NCBI RefSeq assembly: GCF_028596025.1
Contig: NZ_CP117167.1
Coordinates: 3,038,001 to 3,102,000, forward strand
Source: Mucilaginibacter jinjuensis
Lineage (GTDB): Bacteria > Bacteroidota > Bacteroidia > Sphingobacteriales > Sphingobacteriaceae
Length of the DNA stretch: 64,000 bases
Direction: 5' to 3'
Shown: positions 60,413 to 64,000 of the stretch, in pieces
Numbering within the stretch: the first letter of the stretch is position 1
Layout: each line of letters begins with the position of its first letter
Program-made: the position numbers and the translations under genes
The notes under the pieces: model-generated
What the model was told of the DNA's origin: nothing
The model's database searches: none
The model's input: the letters and a program-made list of their open reading frames with translations, nothing else

Positions 60413-60859
60413 TTAATTGTTATTTATGGTTGATTCTGTTTTTGTAAGCAAGTTGTTAAGCATATCCCTGAAAGTCAGTAATTCCTGGTCGCCCAGTGGG
60501 ATATGGCACCTGAAAGCATTGGGGACGTGTTGAGCTTTATCTTTTAATTCAATACCCTTTTGGGTTAAGGCAACCAGTACTATCCGTTCATCTGCCGCAC
60601 TTCTGCTGCGTTTAAGAAATTCTTTTTCTTCCATACGTTTTAGCAGGGGAGTTAAAGTGCCCGAATCAAGCAGCAGTTTTGCGCCAATTTCTTTTACTGA
60701 TAATTCCTGGTGTTCCCATAAAACCATCATCACCAGGTACTGCGGGTAGGTTAAATGCAGCTCATCTAAAAGCGGCTGGTAAACAGAAGTCAGTTTCCGC
60801 GATAGTGCATACAGTGGGAAACATACCTGGTTTTCGAGTTTTAAAAGATCCATTGCCAT
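60413..60859 (-). CDS. ohrR: MarR-family peroxide sensor OhrR
   Basis: A winged-helix repressor that is released from DNA when its cysteine is oxidised. The sensing Cys is residue 13 in LENQVCFPLYALSRK. The recognition helix region is IGAKLLLDSGTLTPLLKRME, and the wing RSAADERIVLVALT. Length is 148 aa. An alternative start two codons downstream (60853) is possible. The 30-bp palindrome just upstream is its likely operator. It is the first gene of the ohrR-ohr operon. Confidence 0.92.
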   Translation of the reverse strand: MAMDLLKLENQVCFPLYALSRKLTSVYQPLLDELHLTYPQYLVMMVLWEHQELSVKEIGAKLLLDSGTLTPLLKRMEEKEFLKRSRSAADERIVLVALTQKGIELKDKAQHVPNAFRCHIPLGDQELLTFRDMLNNLLTKTESTINNN

Positions 60860-60872
60860 GATGATTATGGTA

Positions 60873-60917
60873 CAAATATATATTGTGTTAAATTAAATTG
60901 TATACAATTTAATTTAA
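60873..60917 (-). promoter_or_regulatory. OhrR operator and ohrR-ohr promoter
   Basis: TTAAATTAAATTGTA followed directly by its exact complement makes a perfect 30-base palindrome (60888-60917). On the minus strand TATATTTG (60873-60880) is the -7 box, seven bases downstream of the palindrome, so bound OhrR would block the promoter. Confidence 0.82.
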
Positions 60918-60966
60918 CATGACATTGGAAAGATAATTGTTGATTGAGAATGAAATAGGAGTGCAT

Positions 60967-61002
60967 AAAAAAAGCCTGTAGTTAGCGACTACAGGCTTTT
61001 TT
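60967..61002. terminator. Bidirectional terminator after the AHSA1 gene
   Basis: AGCCTGTAGT and ACTACAGGCT pair around five bases, with As before and Ts after. It ends the minus-strand unit starting at 61848. Confidence 0.87.
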
Positions 61003-61075
61003 ATACGATCGTAAAAAGACTTCGAATAGCAAGTCTGTTCTTTTGTCTCAAAGTCCTTTATCTTTTCTCCATAAT

Positions 61076-61522
61076 CTATCCCTCCAACACCTTTTCCAAT
61101 CTATCCAAATTCTCTTCATTGGCCGGGATACAAATATGTTTTACCGCTTCGTAAACGCTTGCCTCATTAAAGATCTGGTGAAAGGTAATCTTGGTATGTT
61201 GATCATCAACGGCTTCGAAGGTGCCGATGAGGTGAAATTCAGGCTTGCTGGTATGATAAATGACAACCTGTTCGGGAGCATTAATTTCTTCAAAAACGCT
61301 TTCGTTTTCGTAATTGTGGACGTCGGGACCATGCATGGTGTAGTTCCATTGGCCGCCGGGTGTGGCACTAAACTGGTGGAAGGTATTGGTAAAGCCGTTT
61401 GGCCCCCACCAGTTTTTAAGCTGGTCGGGGTTAGTCCATGCATTGAAGACTTTTTCCTGGGGATGGTTTATGATCCTCGTGCTTATAATTTCGCGGTTGC
61501 TGGTATCTGCTGCCATAATCAT
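61076..61522 (-). CDS. SRPBCC/AHSA1-domain protein
   Basis: A START-like hydrophobic cavity protein. IISTRIINHPQEKVFNAWTN and LKNWWGPNGFTNTFHQFSAT are the usual start of the activator-of-Hsp90-like family, and GGQWNYTMHGPD follows. At 148 aa it is a single domain. Ligand and function are unknown. The start may be the third codon (MAADTS). It lies 14 bases after the upstream small protein gene and shares its transcript. Confidence 0.85.
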   Translation of the reverse strand: MIMAADTSNREIISTRIINHPQEKVFNAWTNPDQLKNWWGPNGFTNTFHQFSATPGGQWNYTMHGPDVHNYENESVFEEINAPEQVVIYHTSKPEFHLIGTFEAVDDQHTKITFHQIFNEASVYEAVKHICIPANEENLDRLEKVLEG

Positions 61523-61536
61523 AGGGCGTTAAATGT

Positions 61537-61848
61537 TTACAGGTCTTTGCGGTCTTTCAGGGCTTTAACCATATCGTCGCTCAGCTGGTCGCTGTACACA
61601 CCGTAGCTGTTTACCAGTGTGCCTTTGGTTTTACCGTCGATAGAAGAGATGGCGTAAACCACAGCCTCGTCATCCGGGTTCGATTCTCCTTCGAAACGGA
61701 AATGCCTGTCTACCACAAATTGTTCGGGATGTAATCTTACTGCATCACCAGCGCAGGCAATGCAATCACCGCTTATATTAAAATCTTCGGTATAACCTTC
61801 GTCCTTCAGTTTGTTGATGATTTCCGAAAGGGTAGTCATTTGTGCCAT
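61537..61848 (-). CDS. Conserved hypothetical protein (103 aa) with a CxxC motif
   Basis: The protein reads MAQMTTLSEIINKLKDEGYT, then ISGDCIACAGDAVRLHPEQF with a CIAC pair (about residues 29-32), and ends in an acidic and helical tail. Such proteins in Bacteroidota are sometimes labelled phosphoribosylpyrophosphate synthetase, but there is no PRPP loop here and the label is not supported. The function is unknown; the CxxC could be redox-active or bind metal. It is first in a two-gene unit with the AHSA1 protein. Confidence 0.72.
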   Translation of the reverse strand: MAQMTTLSEIINKLKDEGYTEDFNISGDCIACAGDAVRLHPEQFVVDRHFRFEGESNPDDEAVVYAISSIDGKTKGTLVNSYGVYSDQLSDDMVKALKDRKDL

Positions 61849-62148
61849 AGTCGTAGTTTGATGTTTCGGTTAAAACTACAAGTTAAAAGATTAAGGACAA
61901 AAAGAGAAAGGAAAAATGACAAGAATAGAATCAAGAGATAGGAATCAAGATAACTTGGAACAGGTTATTCGTACCCACTTTCGATTAGCCTGATTTTCTA
62001 TCCCTTATTAATGTTAGAAGTAGTAGCACTGTTATTGCATTCCCCTAATTTAGGGGAACACTACAGCCTTTGCAATTTGCAAAAGCTTGAATAAAGGGTA
62101 TAATCAGCAGCAGATTAAAATATGTGATTAAACAGGAGGGAAATATAA
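61849..62148. other. Intergenic stretch with degenerate word repeats
   Basis: Words such as AGAATAGAATCAAGAGATAG and GAATCAAGATAACTTG (about 61920-61955) resemble the outer words of the composite repeats, without a full palindrome. A short imperfect hairpin CCCCTAATTTAGGGG lies near 62042-62056. No coding frame is credible. Confidence 0.5.
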
Positions 62149-62174
62149 AAGGGCGTGATTAACATCACGCCCTT
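62149..62174 (-). terminator. Terminator after the 123-residue protein gene
   Basis: AAGGGCGTGAT and ATCACGCCCTT pair over 11 bases around a four-base loop; T-rich sequence follows on the minus strand. Confidence 0.8.
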
Positions 62175-62188
62175 GGGAAATTTTGTTG

Positions 62189-62560
62189 TTAAGCGCTTTT
62201 CTCTTTTCTGAGAAAGCGGCTTACCACTTCAATAAAAGTTTCAACTTCTCTTTGTAGCCCGTTAATGCCCTGCTTATAAAAATCGGCGAGGGAACCGTCT
62301 GCGTGAAGACTGCGTTGTTTTTTCTGACGGTAGCAAAGTAATATGGCGTTGTCTGTGCTCGATTGTTGGATCACTATCTCGTCGTCATTGCTCCATTCTA
62401 ATAAATCAAGTGCTTTTATTAATTCGTGGCGTTTTCTGTTCAGTACATTTAAGGCAAATGCGTTACTTTCACTATAAGCATAAGAACTCAAATTTTTGAT
62501 CCGCTCCAATAATTCCTGGAGCAATCCTAACAGATGTTTTGGGTCAGGAAAATAATTCAT
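62189..62560 (-). CDS. Hypothetical helical protein (123 aa)
   Basis: No domain is recognised. The chain is mostly helical with charged and Leu-rich segments (HLLGLLQELLERIKNLSSY; LQREVETFIEVVSRFLRKEK) and no signal or membrane segment. It ends at a strong terminator and stands alone, with 237 bases upstream showing nothing recognisable. Confidence 0.6.
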   Translation of the reverse strand: MNYFPDPKHLLGLLQELLERIKNLSSYAYSESNAFALNVLNRKRHELIKALDLLEWSNDDEIVIQQSSTDNAILLCYRQKKQRSLHADGSLADFYKQGINGLQREVETFIEVVSRFLRKEKSA

Positions 62561-62797
62561 AGATGCTGTAGATATATTGCAATTTAAACGCTGCTTATAG
62601 CGTGAAAATTGTGTGGGTTTAACGTAGGGTTAATAGAATTGGTTTGTCATGAAAGTACTTTTTTATAAAACTTTTATCTATAATGCAATAAATCAGGCAG
62701 ATATATAATCAATCACGATTAAAACATAGCTTTAAAAGCGTATAACAGCGCTTTGTAACAATTAAGTTGATAATATATTGACAATACAGTTTGCTTA

Positions 62798-63835
62798 TTA
62801 AAGCTTAATCCCGGCAACTGTTTTTTTGTATTCAGAAAGTAGTTTTAACTGGTTTTTTGCCCTCATTAAATTATGGCCGGTGTAGCGCGAACCGTAATAA
62901 ACATCGTTGTTAAAATAATCGGTCAAAAAGCGGATGGCCTGCATATAGATCATCATCTGGCCCGAGAATGTGAAGTGCCGGCGTTCTGCTTGTGTCAGGG
63001 CATCACCCATTTCTGATAAATAGCCATTGTGAATGGCTACGAATATATTTTCGCGAATGCAGATCTTATCCAGGTCTGTTTCCTCTTCATTGGCGGGGGA
63101 TAGGTAGGTGCGCATCATATCACCAACATCGCTTAAATAGTAGCCCGGCATCACAGTATCGAGATCAATTACACAGAGTCCGTTTTGCTGGTCATCAAAC
63201 AGCACATTGCTGATCTTGGTATCGTGGTGGATCACCCTCAACGGAATTTCGTTGTGTTCAATTAGCTGATTATAGGTTTTCAAAATGTCCTGATGCTCAT
63301 GCACCTGTTTTATTTCTGCAAAGGCAGTATCGAACCTGGATTTTTCGGCGTTTTTGCAGGCTGTTATAAACTGGTTCCATCGCAGGTTAAGGTTATGGAA
63401 ATCGGATAATGGGTACTTGAGGCTGGCAATATCAAAATCTTTCAGCAGGCGGGTAAACCGTCCAAATTGCTGGGCTGCTTCATAAGCTTGCTTTTCATCA
63501 TTGACAAAATCAACTGTATGTGAATTTTTAACGAAGGGAAATAACCTGTAAACTTCGCCATTGGATGATTTAACAAGTGTAGTACCGTTGTTAGCCAATA
63601 AAGGAGAAACAAACAGATAATCAGGAGCTATTTGTTTAAGATATTGCTGTATGGATACAATGTTGTCTGCAATATCCCCGGGCGATTTAAAAATATCAGT
63701 ATTAACCTGCTGCAGGATAAAGTCTTCGCCGCGGCCCGATACTTTTAATGTGTGGTTTATTAAGCCCGAACCAAAGCTGCTAATGCTATAATCAGCTGTG
63801 TTTAAACCAAAGTCCAATAAAATATCATTGTACAT
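62798..63835 (-). CDS. Aminoglycoside-phosphotransferase-fold kinase, N-acetylhexosamine kinase-like
   Basis: The catalytic Asp is in RVIHHDTKISNVLFDD and the metal-binding Asp in CVIDLDTVMPGY, both as in the APH/choline-kinase fold. The N-terminus INHTLKVSGRGEDFILQQVN is the nucleotide-binding strand pair. Overall it resembles NahK-like sugar 1-kinases and the proteins once called MdsC near mucin-sulfatase genes. The substrate is inference. It is transcribed towards lower coordinates, downstream of an AraC-type gene on the same strand. Confidence 0.82.
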   Translation of the reverse strand: MYNDILLDFGLNTADYSISSFGSGLINHTLKVSGRGEDFILQQVNTDIFKSPGDIADNIVSIQQYLKQIAPDYLFVSPLLANNGTTLVKSSNGEVYRLFPFVKNSHTVDFVNDEKQAYEAAQQFGRFTRLLKDFDIASLKYPLSDFHNLNLRWNQFITACKNAEKSRFDTAFAEIKQVHEHQDILKTYNQLIEHNEIPLRVIHHDTKISNVLFDDQQNGLCVIDLDTVMPGYYLSDVGDMMRTYLSPANEEETDLDKICIRENIFVAIHNGYLSEMGDALTQAERRHFTFSGQMMIYMQAIRFLTDYFNNDVYYGSRYTGHNLMRAKNQLKLLSEYKKTVAGIKL

Positions 63836-63912
63836 AATCTCCCTTTATTTAACCAAACATAACTATTTGCTTTAAATGTGTACGCAATCATTGTTTGGTT
63901 TTAAAGGTGTAA

Positions 63913-64000
63913 TTAATTAATAATCATCGGGCTTGTTAGGTTGATGCGGTTTCTTTTAAAGTCGGAAAAGCTCATACCTGTTGTGTTCTTAAAAAATTTA
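63913..64000 (-). CDS. AraC family regulator, C-terminal end only
   Basis: The partial minus-strand frame reads KFFKNTTGMSFSDFKRNRIN and ends LTSPMIIN*. FKNTTGMSFSDFKR matches the last helix of AraC-type DNA-binding domains (F-K-x-x-x-G-x-x-P/F-x-x-F/Y-R). Only 28 codons are in the window; the gene continues beyond 64000. By position it may regulate the sugar-kinase gene next to it. Confidence 0.72.
   Translation of the reverse strand, partial: KFFKNTTGMSFSDFKRNRINLTSPMIIN

Noticed and set aside
61537..61848. Naming the 103-residue protein phosphoribosylpyrophosphate synthetase
   Set aside because: The protein is far too short and has no PRPP-binding loop.

Overview
The window is a chromosomal segment of a Bacteroidota bacterium, most likely of the Sphingobacteriaceae (a Mucilaginibacter- or Pedobacter-like genome; the genus is inference). 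The evidence is Bacteroidota-type promoters (TTG, about 20 bases, TAnnTTTG), few Shine-Dalgarno sites, many lipoproteins, TPR-linked histidine kinases, and housekeeping proteins typical of that group. No rRNA operon, intact tRNA, prophage, CRISPR array or transposase gene is visible. Two structural RNAs are present: RNase P RNA (141-527) and SRP RNA (28178-28279), both on the minus strand.

Layout. 1-6.3 kb: rnpB, a cytochrome c/SCO/lipoprotein operon, and the lysine genes lysC and lysA. 6.4-13.7 kb: GH1 glycosidase, TPR histidine kinase, glutaryl-CoA dehydrogenase, folB with a GlcD-like FAD oxidase, thioesterase. 13.8-20.2 kb: Hsp20, YajQ, the ppk1-ppx polyphosphate pair, ubiX, a DUF5996 protein. 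20.2-28.3 kb: S9 peptidase, TMEM175-like channel, hybrid kinase, YpdA, GNAT, Fsa, a four-helix-bundle cassette, SRP RNA. 28.3-38.1 kb: 2H phosphoesterase, dinB, serine hydrolase, EcsC, GNAT, an ECF sigma unit, a dicarboxylate/amino-acid symporter, a second four-helix-bundle cassette, rplU-rpmA. 38.2-49.7 kb: hydrolases, a Crp/Fnr regulator, a DUF2004 protein, prenyl synthase with RNase R, a DnaQ-like exonuclease, a glycosyltransferase, and a MarR-controlled divergent unit. 49.8-64 kb: topA, mnmA, a 31-residue membrane peptide with its own promoter and terminator, a RidA/D-threonine-aldolase-like/dipeptidase operon, TetR-MFS, OhrR-Ohr, small conserved proteins, an APH-fold sugar kinase, and the end of an AraC-family gene.

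The most unusual layer lies between and inside genes. Two cassettes of about 490-500 bp each carry one four-helix-bundle (S23/IVP-type) gene inside roughly 40-bp inverted repeats. Their architecture is the same but their repeat sequences differ. Related low-complexity 'word' repeats and palindromes with GTCAT...ATGAC ends occupy seven of eleven convergent gene junctions. They supply the last codons and stop codon of neighbouring genes, and one is inserted in frame in lysA. Promoter/operator layouts are also readable for the TetR-MFS, OhrR-Ohr and MarR units.
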